The position numbers were made by a program, and so were the translations under genes. Shown piece by piece: positions 8,348-15,498 of a stretch of DNA of 22,966 nt. This DNA is from a virus. Position 1 is the stretch's first letter. Each line of letters begins with the position of its first letter. The notes under the pieces were generated by a model. It did not search any database and was not told the DNA's origin. It saw nothing but the letters and a program-made list of their open reading frames with translations. The stretch lies in IMG/VR virus record IMGVR_UViG_3300020603_000144, positions 1-22,966 of that record, one strand, 5' to 3'.

Positions 8348-9003
8348 TTAGTGAGAGTGTTGTCTATATTGAGGATTGGTTGCATACATTTTAGAATATC
8401 TTTGTGCCTGTTTCCCTTTGTTAGATCTTGCCAAAGATTCGACTTCGCGATTTGATTCAGAAAGCATTGCTATAGAAAGAAGAATGCCTTCAGCAGAATC
8501 TCTTTCGAACCCTAAAATTTCATGAGGAAATGCACAGGGCACTGCCTGACAGAGCTGTGCTAAGGATTTGCCGAATTTTGACTCTGCAATTTTTTTCGAG
8601 CTTCTTCTGCTTCTCTAGTCATTCCTGTAATTTCTGTTATTTTGTTAAAAATCGCTAGAACAGTATTGTAACTTAGATCTCTAATGTGAATTGCTTCACC
8701 AGTTAGTAATCTAGGATCATTATTGTCTATGGTTACAGGAGGATCTATTGTGCAAGCAGGTAGGAGGATGTCAATTAAAGGGAGTATTTGTTCTTTAAGA
8801 TACTTTGCATCCTCGTCTGAAAGGTCATCAGATTTTATGTCATGTACATTCTTTGGCATTGAAGAAAATTTATCTAAATTAGATAAAAGATCATAGGTAG
8901 GTATTGGTCTTATAAGCCAAGTTACCTTTCCTACACCGTCTTCCTCAAGGTCAAAGCTTGTTTGTGATTTTTTTCGAAGCTGTGATACTTTTGGATTTGT
9001 CAT
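8348..9003 (-). CDS. Tail assembly chaperone, long form made by -1 frameshift (gpG-gpT type, about 218 aa)
   Basis: The first 138 residues are shared with the short form; reading then moves to the -1 frame at the run of seven A (8596-8590 on the minus strand). The -1 frame is open from 8590 to the stop at 8348-8350, adding 80 residues that start IAESKFGKSLAQLCQAVPCA and end NPQYRQHSH. Codon starts are multiples of 3 in the first frame and one more in the second, which is exactly a -1 shift. Position between tail tube and tape measure, relative sizes and the slip site match the lambda G/GT arrangement. In that system the two forms coat the tape measure during tail assembly and are absent from the virion. 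The second frame's only separate start would be GTG at 8542, so independent translation is less likely. Confidence 0.85.
8532..8587 (-). promoter_or_regulatory. Possible H-type RNA pseudoknot downstream of the slip site
   Basis: Two interleaved stems can form in the mRNA. Stem 1 pairs GCAGAG (8587-8582) with CTCTGT (8554-8549), five Watson-Crick pairs plus a G-U. Stem 2 pairs GCACAG (8560-8555) with CTGTGC (8537-8532), six pairs. The 5' arm of stem 2 directly abuts the 3' arm of stem 1, and their order is that of an H-type pseudoknot. Stem 1 begins only two bases after the heptamer, shorter than the usual 5-8, so stem 2 alone or a partly melted stem 1 may act instead. Confidence 0.5.
8560..9003 (-). 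CDS. Tail assembly chaperone, short form (gpG-like, 147 aa)
   Basis: The gene starts with ATG at 9003, 9 bases after the tail tube gene, with an AGAGGT-like ribosome site 3-4 bases upstream. The protein is acidic and predicted helical (SDEDAKYLKEQILPLIDILL, RDLSYNTVLAIFNKITEITG). It has a basic N-terminus with a beta region (VGKVTWLIRPIPTYDLLS) and ends RKKLQSQNSANP after the slip site. It is the product of ribosomes that do not shift. Location just before the tape measure and the overlapping -1 frame identify it as the G-type chaperone even though the sequence is divergent. Confidence 0.85.
   Translation of the reverse strand: MTNPKVSQLRKKSQTSFDLEEDGVGKVTWLIRPIPTYDLLSNLDKFSSMPKNVHDIKSDDLSDEDAKYLKEQILPLIDILLPACTIDPPVTIDNNDPRLLTGEAIHIRDLSYNTVLAIFNKITEITGMTREAEEARKKLQSQNSANP
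8590..8596 (-). promoter_or_regulatory. Slippery heptamer A AAA AAA for -1 ribosomal frameshift
   Basis: On the minus strand, codons CGA AAA AAA (8598-8590) place a heptamer A AAA AAA in the X XXY YYZ phase required for tandem -1 slippage. The zero frame stops at TAG 8562-8560, 27 bases further on, while the -1 frame stays open for 80 codons. This is read directly from the sequence; slippage itself is inference from the known behaviour of such sites in tail chaperone genes. Confidence 0.85.
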
Positions 9004-9012
9004 TAAACCTCT

Positions 9013-9972
9013 TTATCCAGTAAATTGTGCATTAGTTTTTTCATTAACTATTGTCACAAGTATTGGATCACCGTTTGAATCCCTTTGGGCTGTAAAGTCA
9101 ATTGTTTGTACTAATCGTTCGTAGTTGTCTACTGGTAAGTTATTTGTATCATATGCAATATCTGGAAGATCTACTTTAATTTTTCTATAAGCTTCACCAG
9201 AACCATATGAACCTTCTAGTACAACTTGTTTATCTGTACCATCTAACCAATCTTGATATCTAGTTTCTACATCATATCGTAGATCCATTGAACCAGTAAC
9301 ATCAAGCATGGCTATAATACCAGCTGGAAGATATTTGCTACCTAAAGCAAAAGAATCTTCTTCAACATTATTCTCACACGTAATTGACATGGATTCTACA
9401 AAAGTAGCTGACGAACCACCAAAGGTTGCAGAAACTTCTGTTCCTCCTAAAGGTCTTTCCACAGAATTGAACTCTGGGAATGTAACTGAAGATAAGGTAC
9501 CCATAGATAATTCTTTTCTAAATACAACATCAAAGGAAGCCATTAAAAGTTCAGCTGGATTGTAATCTAATGTCATAGTATTTACAATTCCACCAACATA
9601 TCTATGAGCTTTGACATCTCTTCCAAATTCAGCCCTGAAGAATGGAATTGTCTTGGCTTTTGTAATAACATGTTGATTTACATCAGTGTTTGGGGTTCCT
9701 AAAGTTGTAGTAACAGTACCTAATGCATAATAAACTAAACTCGCAGCTCCAACAGGAAACAATGGAACACTTATTGATCCAGTGAATTTCTGTGGTCCTT
9801 GAATTTTACTTCTTTTAACCCTATCAGAGGTTGTTAATGGATAAATGTATTGATGATCACCACTAATATCATCTCCACCAACATCTAGTGCATGAGAATT
9901 TGCTCCGAACGAACCAAATGACTCGTCTGTAAAGGTTGTTTTCTTTTCAAACAGCATATATCGGTCGGTCAT
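9013..9972 (-). CDS. Major tail tube protein (319 aa)
   Basis: Position between the tail terminator and tail chaperone genes, and the beta-rich sequence, point to the tube subunit. Typical features are an extended N-terminus, strands such as GPQKFTGSISVPLFPVGAAS and GGIVNTMTLDYNPAELLMAS, a central SATFVESMSITCENNVEED, and DVTGSMDLRYDVETRYQDWL in the second half. Two beta-sandwich parts (about 55-165 and 175-300) are plausible, so it is longer than the usual 150-250 residue tube proteins and may carry an extra outer domain. An AGGTGA ribosome site lies about 10 bases before the ATG at 9972. No sheath gene is adjacent, which favours a non-contractile tail. Confidence 0.8.
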   Translation of the reverse strand: MTDRYMLFEKKTTFTDESFGSFGANSHALDVGGDDISGDHQYIYPLTTSDRVKRSKIQGPQKFTGSISVPLFPVGAASLVYYALGTVTTTLGTPNTDVNQHVITKAKTIPFFRAEFGRDVKAHRYVGGIVNTMTLDYNPAELLMASFDVVFRKELSMGTLSSVTFPEFNSVERPLGGTEVSATFGGSSATFVESMSITCENNVEEDSFALGSKYLPAGIIAMLDVTGSMDLRYDVETRYQDWLDGTDKQVVLEGSYGSGEAYRKIKVDLPDIAYDTNNLPVDNYERLVQTIDFTAQRDSNGDPILVTIVNEKTNAQFTG

Positions 9973-9990
9973 ATTTTTTTATTCACCTAA

Positions 9991-10449
9991 TTATGATTGT
10001 GTTATTGAGACTTGCGCATTAATCTCGACCCTTACGGGAATAGCGTCTATATTTCTTTCTGATAGCAGGCCCTCGCCAGTAATAATTCGACATCGAGCTA
10101 TTCTGACAGTGCCACTAATAGTTTTAAGATGGAATTTATCATAAACCTTCTCGGCCACAGCAAGGGCATTTTGTATGCCGGATTTAAAAGTATCTGTGGA
10201 ATTTGAATAATAGAGAAGGTCTATTGCTATGAGAAAATTATTAAAGGTTGTTTTTGAAGTTACTCCTTCATCTGAAGTCATTGAACCAGGAACAATTGTA
10301 GCTTCATATTCTCCTTCAATAAAAGCAGGTTTAGCTCTCCACATATGAACCTTGGATCTAGAACCATCATCTGAAAGTTCTGTGATGGTCTTTGTATCAG
10401 TTTCTATTTGATCGAGAATTGCTGTCCATTTACCAGCTAATCCAGGCAT
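9991..10449 (-). CDS. Tail terminator / tail completion protein (152 aa)
   Basis: Size, place between the gp10-like neck protein and the tail tube gene, and an alpha/beta pattern resembling gpU-type tail terminators support this call. There is an N-terminal helix (WTAILDQIETDTKTI), strands KVHMWRAKPAFIEGEYEATI and FNNFLIAIDLLYYS, a helix GIQNALAVAEKVYDKF and closing strands with VRIARCRI and IPVRVEINAQVSI. These proteins cap the finished tail tube as a ring and provide the head-joining surface. The start at 10449 lies 3 bases after the stop of the gene upstream. Similarity is structural in character; no catalytic residues are expected. Confidence 0.7.
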   Translation of the reverse strand: MPGLAGKWTAILDQIETDTKTITELSDDGSRSKVHMWRAKPAFIEGEYEATIVPGSMTSDEGVTSKTTFNNFLIAIDLLYYSNSTDTFKSGIQNALAVAEKVYDKFHLKTISGTVRIARCRIITGEGLLSERNIDAIPVRVEINAQVSITQS

Positions 10450-10452
10450 AAA

Positions 10453-10953
10453 TTATAATGGTCCTCTTGGAGGTAGTTTAGTTGTCCAGACATTAGTCCA
10501 ATCAATTAACATTAATTCAACTTTAATACCAAGTTCCTGTTCTACAGCTTTCCTTGTATTACGAAGGATGTTTCTTGCTCTAATACCAGGGTGAAAACCA
10601 AATGCTGGGTTTTTTGGATTAACTAGTCTTTTGCTTATTTTAGGAACAAATCTACCACGAGAACGCTCAGTTCCTTGATCAAGATAATGGAATACTGGAT
10701 ATCTAGATCCTACAGTAATCATAGATCTTAAATCAGTTTTTCCATCTTTAGTTTCTTTTCTAAAGATTTGGATAGAATTTCTAGTTGTCCCTGTTTTAAC
10801 AGGAGTATTTAATTGGATAATTTGTTTAGTATATTCAGCTGTGCCATCTATTAATTTTCTAGTAGCAACGCTATAGTATCTCCTTATTTCACCAATTTTA
10901 TCTGCAAAATCTTTAGGATTTACTCGTAAATCAAAAATATATGGATCGGCCAT
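10453..10953 (-). CDS. HK97 gp10-like neck / head-closure protein (166 aa)
   Basis: The core has the layout of the HK97-gp10 family: an N-terminal helical part (VNPKDFADKIGEI, ATRKLIDGTAEYTKQIIQ), then TPVKTGTTRNSIQI, and a strand-turn VGSRYPVFHYLDQGTERSRG leading into FVPKIS. The TPVKTG, Y-x(6)-GT and R-F-x-P elements are the recognisable family marks. A Pro/basic segment and C-terminal amphipathic helix (ILRNTRKAVEQELG) follow. Members take part in neck formation or tail completion. The ATG at 10953 overlaps the last base of the upstream stop (TAATG), suggesting coupled translation. Confidence 0.8.
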   Translation of the reverse strand: MADPYIFDLRVNPKDFADKIGEIRRYYSVATRKLIDGTAEYTKQIIQLNTPVKTGTTRNSIQIFRKETKDGKTDLRSMITVGSRYPVFHYLDQGTERSRGRFVPKISKRLVNPKNPAFGFHPGIRARNILRNTRKAVEQELGIKVELMLIDWTNVWTTKLPPRGPL

Positions 10954-11360
10954 TAAGATTCTTGAATATAGCCTTCAGAAGTAGTTAAGGCAGATATATC
11001 AGGAGGCAATCCTATTAAAGTTTGTTCAGAGATATCTTCAACGTTAAGGTCTACAGCTTCACGAGAAATTCGGTTGATAAAGAATTCAGCAACTTTGCGA
11101 AAATGATCCATCTTCTCTTTAAGTGCAACAGGAATATTTCCAAGGTCTTGAGAAATACCTTCACTATAAGAACCATAGGTTAACCAAACAGCAAAAGCTC
11201 TAGTAGCATCATCTACTTCAGCTGTTACAGCTAGAGGATCTTTAACATTATCTATTACTCTTTTAGCTCTATCTATATTAGCTTGAACAACTGTATCTGT
11301 AACGTGTTTACTAGGAACAACATCTAATAAATCTCTAACTGATTGTACCGTTACAGTCAT
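10953..11360 (-). CDS. Head-tail connector/adaptor protein (135 aa)
   Basis: The first 90 residues are helical (VQSVRDLLDVVPSKHVTDTV, IDRAKRVIDNVKD, ATRAFAVWLTYGSYSEG, PVALKEKMDHFRKVAEFFIN), as in gp6/gp15-type connector proteins that bind beneath the portal. The C-terminal 40 residues are acidic and probably extended. It lies first in the neck gene series gp6-like, gp10-like, tail terminator, tail tube, the canonical order. An AAGGAG site ends about 8 bases before the ATG at 11360 and overlaps the 3' end of the small ORF at 11366-11461. Confidence 0.7.
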   Translation of the reverse strand: MTVTVQSVRDLLDVVPSKHVTDTVVQANIDRAKRVIDNVKDPLAVTAEVDDATRAFAVWLTYGSYSEGISQDLGNIPVALKEKMDHFRKVAEFFINRISREAVDLNVEDISEQTLIGLPPDISALTTSEGYIQES

Positions 11361-11365
11361 AAGAA

Positions 11366-11461
11366 TTACTCCTTAGTTAGTTGAATTTCTGGATCTTGCC
11401 CAAAAGGAGTACAATAATATTCTAGTTTTTTTAACCAGCCGCAGGATTTCTTTTTAATCAT
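11366..11461 (-). CDS. Small basic ORF (31 aa) between membrane protein and adaptor genes
   Basis: ATG at 11461 opens a 31-codon frame reading MIKKKSCGWLKKLEYY, then CTPFGQDPEIQLTKE, stop at 11366-11368. It overlaps the last 8 bases of the upstream 89-aa gene, and its final codons supply the AAGGAG ribosome site of the next gene. It fills an otherwise empty gap exactly, which argues that it is translated. Two Cys, a Lys-rich start and Pro-Phe-Gly are seen. No function is recognised; chance occurrence cannot be excluded at this length. Confidence 0.45.
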   Translation of the reverse strand: MIKKKSCGWLKKLEYYCTPFGQDPEIQLTKE

Positions 11462-11723
11462 ATTTTTTTCTTTCACCTTTTTCTTTGAAATCTCTTGAGA
11501 TTAGCATACCAATTGTGAAACAACTGGAAATTGCAGATATAATAACAGTGTCATAAAGGGTTAATGAATATTCTAAAAGCGAATTAGCAACGTTAGTTGA
11601 AGTTAATGGAGCAAAAAATGATACTCCAAAATTTCCTACATATCGATATATTTGTTTTTTGATAAAAGGAGACATTTCTTCTGGGATAAAAAAATTTGAA
11701 GTGTAGATATCGTAAAATATCAA
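11454..11723 (-). CDS. Small membrane protein, holin-like in layout (up to 89 aa)
   Basis: A hydrophobic segment at about residues 57-75 (TVIISAISSCFTIGMLI) is a clear transmembrane candidate, with a weaker one at about 30-52 (FGVSFFAPLTSTNVANSLL). The C-terminus is highly charged (SRDFKEKGERKKYD), as in many holins. The frame starts with TTG at 11723, 10 bases after the capsid gene; ATG at 11672 is an alternative giving 72 residues. No clear ribosome site precedes either. Its place between the capsid and neck genes is unusual for a lysis gene, so a minor membrane-linked or virion role is equally possible. Confidence 0.55.
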   Translation of the reverse strand: MIFYDIYTSNFFIPEEMSPFIKKQIYRYVGNFGVSFFAPLTSTNVANSLLEYSLTLYDTVIISAISSCFTIGMLISRDFKEKGERKKYD

Positions 11724-11727
11724 GGTA

Positions 11728-11744
11728 TAGCTTTTAAGAAGCTA
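11728..11744 (-). terminator. Hairpin at the end of the major capsid gene
   Basis: The minus strand has TAGCTT (11744-11739), a loop CTTAA, and AAGCTA (11733-11728), a perfect 6-base stem whose loop holds the capsid stop codon. No T-run follows, so this is a weak terminator at best. It may serve as an attenuator or a 3'-protecting stem that favours capsid mRNA over the distal genes. Confidence 0.35.
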
Positions 11745-12732
11745 CGCCTGTAATTGTAGCGATTCTACGGTTTTGAGTTTCCGTACCATCGAATGGTTGC
11801 GGAATATCGATGTATCTGAACCACTGTCGAATAAAGATGTCTTCACCACGAGGAATCTTCCATTTCTCTTGAGCTGGAATAATTCCACCACCGTTAAAGG
11901 TTGCCAAGAATCCTATTGTAGGATCCTGATATGGAACCACCAATGCTTCTGTGTCAACAGGCCATGAAGTATGATTATAAGGCTGTCTAGTCAATACAAT
12001 CTTTACTTTATATTCTGTTTGCAAAAAGTCTTGAATTGGTTGGGTGATGTTCCTAATTAGTTTTAGTTTCGTGACACCTACAAATGCTTGAGCAGGAATA
12101 ATTAAGGCAAATGCTGTTGGCTTGTTCAATTGGGAAGCTGGAATATTGGAATTTTTCACAATATTTGCAATTGCTTTTGCTACATCATCTTCTGGAGTTG
12201 CTGAGGCTGAAGACCAAGTTGCAGTTGCAGCAACATCGTTGTTATCATCTGCTTGATCCACAAGTCCTTCAAGGACATGTTTATCTCTTTCAGCTGCCAG
12301 ATTTTCTGCAGCGCGTCTTGCGCTATCTGCTTCTAACCAGTCTGATGCTCCTCTTAGCTTTGCATCGTTAGAAATAAAGTAACGAGTTTCAGCTAGTTGA
12401 AGATCAACTTTCTTGATATTGTAAGTAACAGGTTTTGCTCTTTCTACCTGAGCTACATTTTCAGCAGGAACTGGATACTGTGTGTTGACAGCATCGTCGC
12501 CTGGAGCAAAGATTTGTGCTTCAATGGAATCCATTGCGCGAGTGACTATTACATCACCGGTTGCAGCTATTAAAGCCGATTCCTGGTAAATCTTTTCTCT
12601 AGTGATTGTCAATAAGACAATCTCATCAAAAGTAGCTTCTCCAAGTTTTGATATTTGCTCTGGGGAATATGTAGCTAGTTCATCTAGGGTTGCATACGGA
12701 ACGCCTCCGTTAAGGCCATCATAGAATTTCAT
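11734..12732 (-). CDS. Major capsid protein, HK97 fold (332 aa)
   Basis: Place after the scaffold and decoration genes, length, and content match an HK97-type capsid protein without an N-terminal delta domain. Visible elements include an N-terminal arm (residues 1-60), a strand-rich part with TYNIKKVDLQLAETRYFISN (E-loop/P-domain area), a long spine-type helix (WLEADSARRAAENLAAERDK), an A-domain with PTAFALIIPAQAFVGVTKLK and YKVKIVLTRQPYN, and a closing PRGEDIFIRQWFRYIDIPQP. The separate upstream scaffold gene agrees with the missing delta domain. A GGTG ribosome-like site lies about 10 bases before the ATG. The fold assignment is inference from pattern and context. Confidence 0.88.
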   Translation of the reverse strand: MKFYDGLNGGVPYATLDELATYSPEQISKLGEATFDEIVLLTITREKIYQESALIAATGDVIVTRAMDSIEAQIFAPGDDAVNTQYPVPAENVAQVERAKPVTYNIKKVDLQLAETRYFISNDAKLRGASDWLEADSARRAAENLAAERDKHVLEGLVDQADDNNDVAATATWSSASATPEDDVAKAIANIVKNSNIPASQLNKPTAFALIIPAQAFVGVTKLKLIRNITQPIQDFLQTEYKVKIVLTRQPYNHTSWPVDTEALVVPYQDPTIGFLATFNGGGIIPAQEKWKIPRGEDIFIRQWFRYIDIPQPFDGTETQNRRIATITGVAS

Positions 12733-12745
12733 GATTATTTTACAC

Positions 12746-13291
12746 CTAAAGGTATTGTACTCTTCCTATCGTCAATCTGGTGAGCACTTTTGTCGCACCA
12801 GCGGCGGAAGTTGTACCTACAGCCACGTCTTCCTCTGCAATTCCTACTATTCTTGCCAGTTCTTTAAATCTAGCTTCTAGTTCGTTACTAGCATCTGTAA
12901 CTGTAGTGTTTGGAATTGTAGTTTTAGAGTATTTGTTAACTTTACCACCCGCGGCATCTACATAGAGAGGATCTCCTCTAGTAATTGCACTGTTGTTGAC
13001 CTTGACTAATAGTCTAGCCCAACCATCTGCAAACACAGGGATTCCTTTAGTACCTATTTGGGTACCTGTAAGATCCGTAGTTGATGGGAAATTCAAATCG
13101 TGAGGATCACGAGTTGATCTATAGTTAACACACTTTGGTAGATCGGTTGATCCGCATTTATCAACTTTGACAACTGAAGATTCTGATACGTAAGTTAGCA
13201 CATAACCACCATCGTCAAGGGAAGTTGCATTTTTAAGTCGCATATTCCACATTTCGCCTGGTTCACGTGCTCTACCTCCGCCGTCAGTCAT
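12746..13291 (-). CDS. Capsid decoration / stabilising protein (181 aa)
   Basis: The gene lies between scaffold and major capsid genes, where head decoration proteins are usually found. The protein resembles DUF2190-like decoration proteins: VFADGWARLLVKVNNSAITR, GDPLYVDAAGGKVNKYSK, ARIVGIAEEDVAVG and a closing TRLTIGRVQYL. The start is glycine-rich (MTDGGGRAREPGEMWNMRLK). Two Cys (KCGSTDLPKC) may form a small disulphide or metal loop. Expected role: trimer or pentamer binding on the expanded capsid surface. A head-fibre protein is an alternative. Confidence 0.65.
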   Translation of the reverse strand: MTDGGGRAREPGEMWNMRLKNATSLDDGGYVLTYVSESSVVKVDKCGSTDLPKCVNYRSTRDPHDLNFPSTTDLTGTQIGTKGIPVFADGWARLLVKVNNSAITRGDPLYVDAAGGKVNKYSKTTIPNTTVTDASNELEARFKELARIVGIAEEDVAVGTTSAAGATKVLTRLTIGRVQYL

Positions 13292-13293
13292 AT

Positions 13294-13953
13294 TTAGTTA
13301 CCACTTGTTATAGTTGCAGGAAGTTTTAAATCTGATAACTCACTGTGTTTTGAAATAGCGTCAAGGATTTTATCCTTTCCAGTCTTACCAGTCTCTTTAG
13401 GAGCTGGAGCATATTTCTTTGCGTCTTCAAGACCTTTTGTTGCATTATCAAGTTCTTCTCTAAGTTTAGAGATAGATTTTTGAGTTTTAGTAGCAACATC
13501 TACCATTGCATTCATTACTTGAACCTTTTTATCCCAAGGGATATCTAGGGTCTTTATTGAGTCAATTGGAAAGTCTTTGTCGATGCTTGTAACGTTTTTC
13601 ACTTGATCACCAAATTTGGCTTCTGCTTGTCTTTCAAGCTTTTCATCAATTGTTTTAGTATATTCAGCGAATTTAGCATCTACAGGATCGATTTTAGTCT
13701 CATCTGTTTTGATACCATTTTCCTCTAATACTTTTCTGGAAAAAGCATACATGTCTTTGAATTTACTAATAGATGATTCATCCAATTTTTTTGATGTTTC
13801 AGTTGTAGTTTCAGTCTTTACGCCTAGTTCTTTTGCTAGGTCTATTCCTGATTTTTCTGCGGCTTCACGAAACAAAGTAAACTTCTCTTTTAATTCGTCA
13901 GGTTTGAGACCATCAAAGTTCTCTTTCTGATCGGGAGTTGTTTGTTTTGTCAT
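13294..13953 (-). CDS. Capsid scaffolding protein (219 aa)
   Basis: The protein is highly charged, mostly helical and Lys/Glu-rich, with coiled-coil stretches (KLDESSISKFKDMYAFSRKV, KSISKLREELDNATKGLEDA) and a low-complexity ending (KYAPAPKETGKTGKDK). It lies directly between the prohead protease and the head shell genes, the canonical scaffold slot. I prefer ATG at 13953, which makes an ATGA overlap with the protease stop (13950-13953), over an in-frame TTG at 13977. The scaffold is expected to fill the procapsid and to be cut by the neighbouring protease. Confidence 0.8.
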   Translation of the reverse strand: MTKQTTPDQKENFDGLKPDELKEKFTLFREAAEKSGIDLAKELGVKTETTTETSKKLDESSISKFKDMYAFSRKVLEENGIKTDETKIDPVDAKFAEYTKTIDEKLERQAEAKFGDQVKNVTSIDKDFPIDSIKTLDIPWDKKVQVMNAMVDVATKTQKSISKLREELDNATKGLEDAKKYAPAPKETGKTGKDKILDAISKHSELSDLKLPATITSGN

Positions 13954-14978
13954 TGTTTTAATTTGTTTATCCAACAAATTTTACATGCAGGACGTCTTAC
14001 GACGGATAATTTGCTAATTTTAGCATTAAATGGTACCCATGCCTGGAATTCTTTTGACCAAACTGATCGTAGTTTGACTTCATAAGATAATCCAATCTCA
14101 CCCTCTGAGAGAGTGATAGGGCCATTATATATACCATTTACATAAAGATGTTTTATTGGCTCGTGGCGCAGAGTGACACCAGTGACCTTTCCATCAATTG
14201 TTGCACCGAAGAGATCATGTTCTGTGTTTAAAAGAGTTTCATCTCCTGATTCCAGGAGAGATTTTTGTTCATTGTAAAGATGGGTTATAAACTCTGGAGT
14301 ATAGACATATTTGGTACCATACATATCAATAACAGTGCCTACTGCAGCAGCAGTACCTTCAAAAGTCTGGCTTGTTTCATCTATAATAGCTTCTCCGTTG
14401 AAAGAGGAAGTTAATTCTGTTCCTTCTTGGGTAGATAATTCAGCAAAACTGGATGATAGATCTGTAACAGCACATGCACATTTAATATTATTATAAGGGA
14501 CAGTTCCATCCAAGCAACTATTAAAAGATTTTTGTCTAGAAGGTTTCCATAGTAAGGTTATTTCTTTGCTTTCTCCTAGATAAGAGTTATCGAATATATT
14601 AGGTAATCTTCTTAATATCCAACGGTCATGTAGGAGATTACCATTAAAGAATAATTCACTAAACTTGCTGGTTTGTTGACCTACTATTAATTTTCCTTGG
14701 TCAATTATTTCATATTTTTCATCGTTTTTAGTATCTCCTTCAAAGGAAAACCATTTAAGATCTCTAGTGTCTTCGGATTTGAGACCAAATAACCTAGTTA
14801 CGGTAGGAGCATCTAATATTTCTATTTGTGAAGAATTTTCTGGTATTTTAAACTCCCAAAACTCTGCTTCATCATCACTGGAGAGAATTGATAGTTGATA
14901 ATAACTAGTAGATTCTTTATCTGTGAATTTATGGATTATATAAGGTAATTCTTTTTTAGTTTGGTCTTTAATTATCAT
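13950..14978 (-). CDS. Prohead protease fused to an N-terminal LigD-phosphoesterase-like domain (342 aa)
   Basis: The C-terminal part (about residues 205-335) fits a herpes-type/HK97 prohead protease: TFEGTAAAVGTVIDMYGTKY, LLNTEHDLFGATIDGKVTGV with candidate H254, GLSYEVKLRSV with candidate S298, and a final LSVVRRPAC strand. The N-terminal 150 residues are extra and follow the strand order of the LigD 3'-phosphoesterase domain: PYIIHKFTDKESTSYYQLSI, WEFKIPE, WFSFEGDTKNDEKYEIIDQG, FFNGNLLHDRWILRRL and ITLLWKP. The histidines and Asp that bind metal in active LigD enzymes (KH and LHYD motifs) appear as KF and YYQ here, so that domain looks inactive. Start ATG 14978 overlaps the upstream gene by 11 bases. 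Protease call is fairly secure; the N-terminal homology is inference. Confidence 0.72.
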   Translation of the reverse strand: MIIKDQTKKELPYIIHKFTDKESTSYYQLSILSSDDEAEFWEFKIPENSSQIEILDAPTVTRLFGLKSEDTRDLKWFSFEGDTKNDEKYEIIDQGKLIVGQQTSKFSELFFNGNLLHDRWILRRLPNIFDNSYLGESKEITLLWKPSRQKSFNSCLDGTVPYNNIKCACAVTDLSSSFAELSTQEGTELTSSFNGEAIIDETSQTFEGTAAAVGTVIDMYGTKYVYTPEFITHLYNEQKSLLESGDETLLNTEHDLFGATIDGKVTGVTLRHEPIKHLYVNGIYNGPITLSEGEIGLSYEVKLRSVWSKEFQAWVPFNAKISKLSVVRRPACKICWINKLKQ

Positions 14979-15498
14979 TGGTTTCTTCCTCGTCTTCTAC
15001 ATCTTTACCATTAAGGGACATTTTGATATCTTCTGGAAGCGAATCATCCATTTCTATAGGAGAAGTGATAAATCCTGAAAGCTCATAAGAAGAACGCCAA
15101 AAACGACAGTGTCCTTCTGGAAGTATTCTTTGAGGATTAGCCTCAACTATTTGACAAGTGTTATCTGAAAAGTTATCACCTTGAATGTAGTGCATACAAT
15201 TACCACAATTCCTTTCGAAAGGTGATATGGATGTATAACTGCAATATTGTTGATCGAATAATCTTTGCTGTGGAGTAGGACGATAGTTTCCTGCAATAAT
15301 CATTGGGATTCCTATTAAAGAGTTCTTTGACATTTTTGATTTACATTCATTAATAGCAATTGCTATAGCTTGCTTGTCAATTTTATGACCTTTCTTTCTT
15401 TTTTCATGTAACACTTTTCTAACACAGTCTTGGTCAACATCTGCTTGTAATGATAAAGCTACTTCTATTTCATGTGAAAATTTTAATTCTTCTTCCAT
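14968..15498 (-). CDS. Four-cysteine HiPIP-like or zinc-binding protein of the head module (176 aa)
   Basis: Residues 86-134 carry C98-x2-C101-x13-C115-x15-C131 with flanking aromatic residues (CGNCMHYIQGDNFSDNTC, EGHCRFWRS). That spacing is the one seen in small phage proteins often labelled high-potential iron-sulfur-like. The N-terminal half has VRKVLHEKRKKGHKIDKQAI and AIAINECKSK, a helix-rich basic segment also frequent in phage proteins beside portal genes. The C-terminus is acidic. Start ATG 15498 overlaps the portal stop by one base (TAATG). Function is unknown: metal binding by the four Cys is likely, while redox chemistry is not shown. Confidence 0.7.
   Translation of the reverse strand: MEEELKFSHEIEVALSLQADVDQDCVRKVLHEKRKKGHKIDKQAIAIAINECKSKMSKNSLIGIPMIIAGNYRPTPQQRLFDQQYCSYTSISPFERNCGNCMHYIQGDNFSDNTCQIVEANPQRILPEGHCRFWRSSYELSGFITSPIEMDDSLPEDIKMSLNGKDVEDEEETNDN

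Noticed and set aside
8348-8542. Independent 64-aa gene starting at GTG 8542
   Set aside because: The same frame is open back to the slip site and aligns exactly as a -1 extension of the chaperone gene, so a frameshift product explains it better.
13954-13977. Upstream TTG start adding eight residues to the scaffold protein
   Set aside because: ATG at 13953 forms an ATGA junction with the protease stop like others in this operon, and the added residues have no ribosome site before them.
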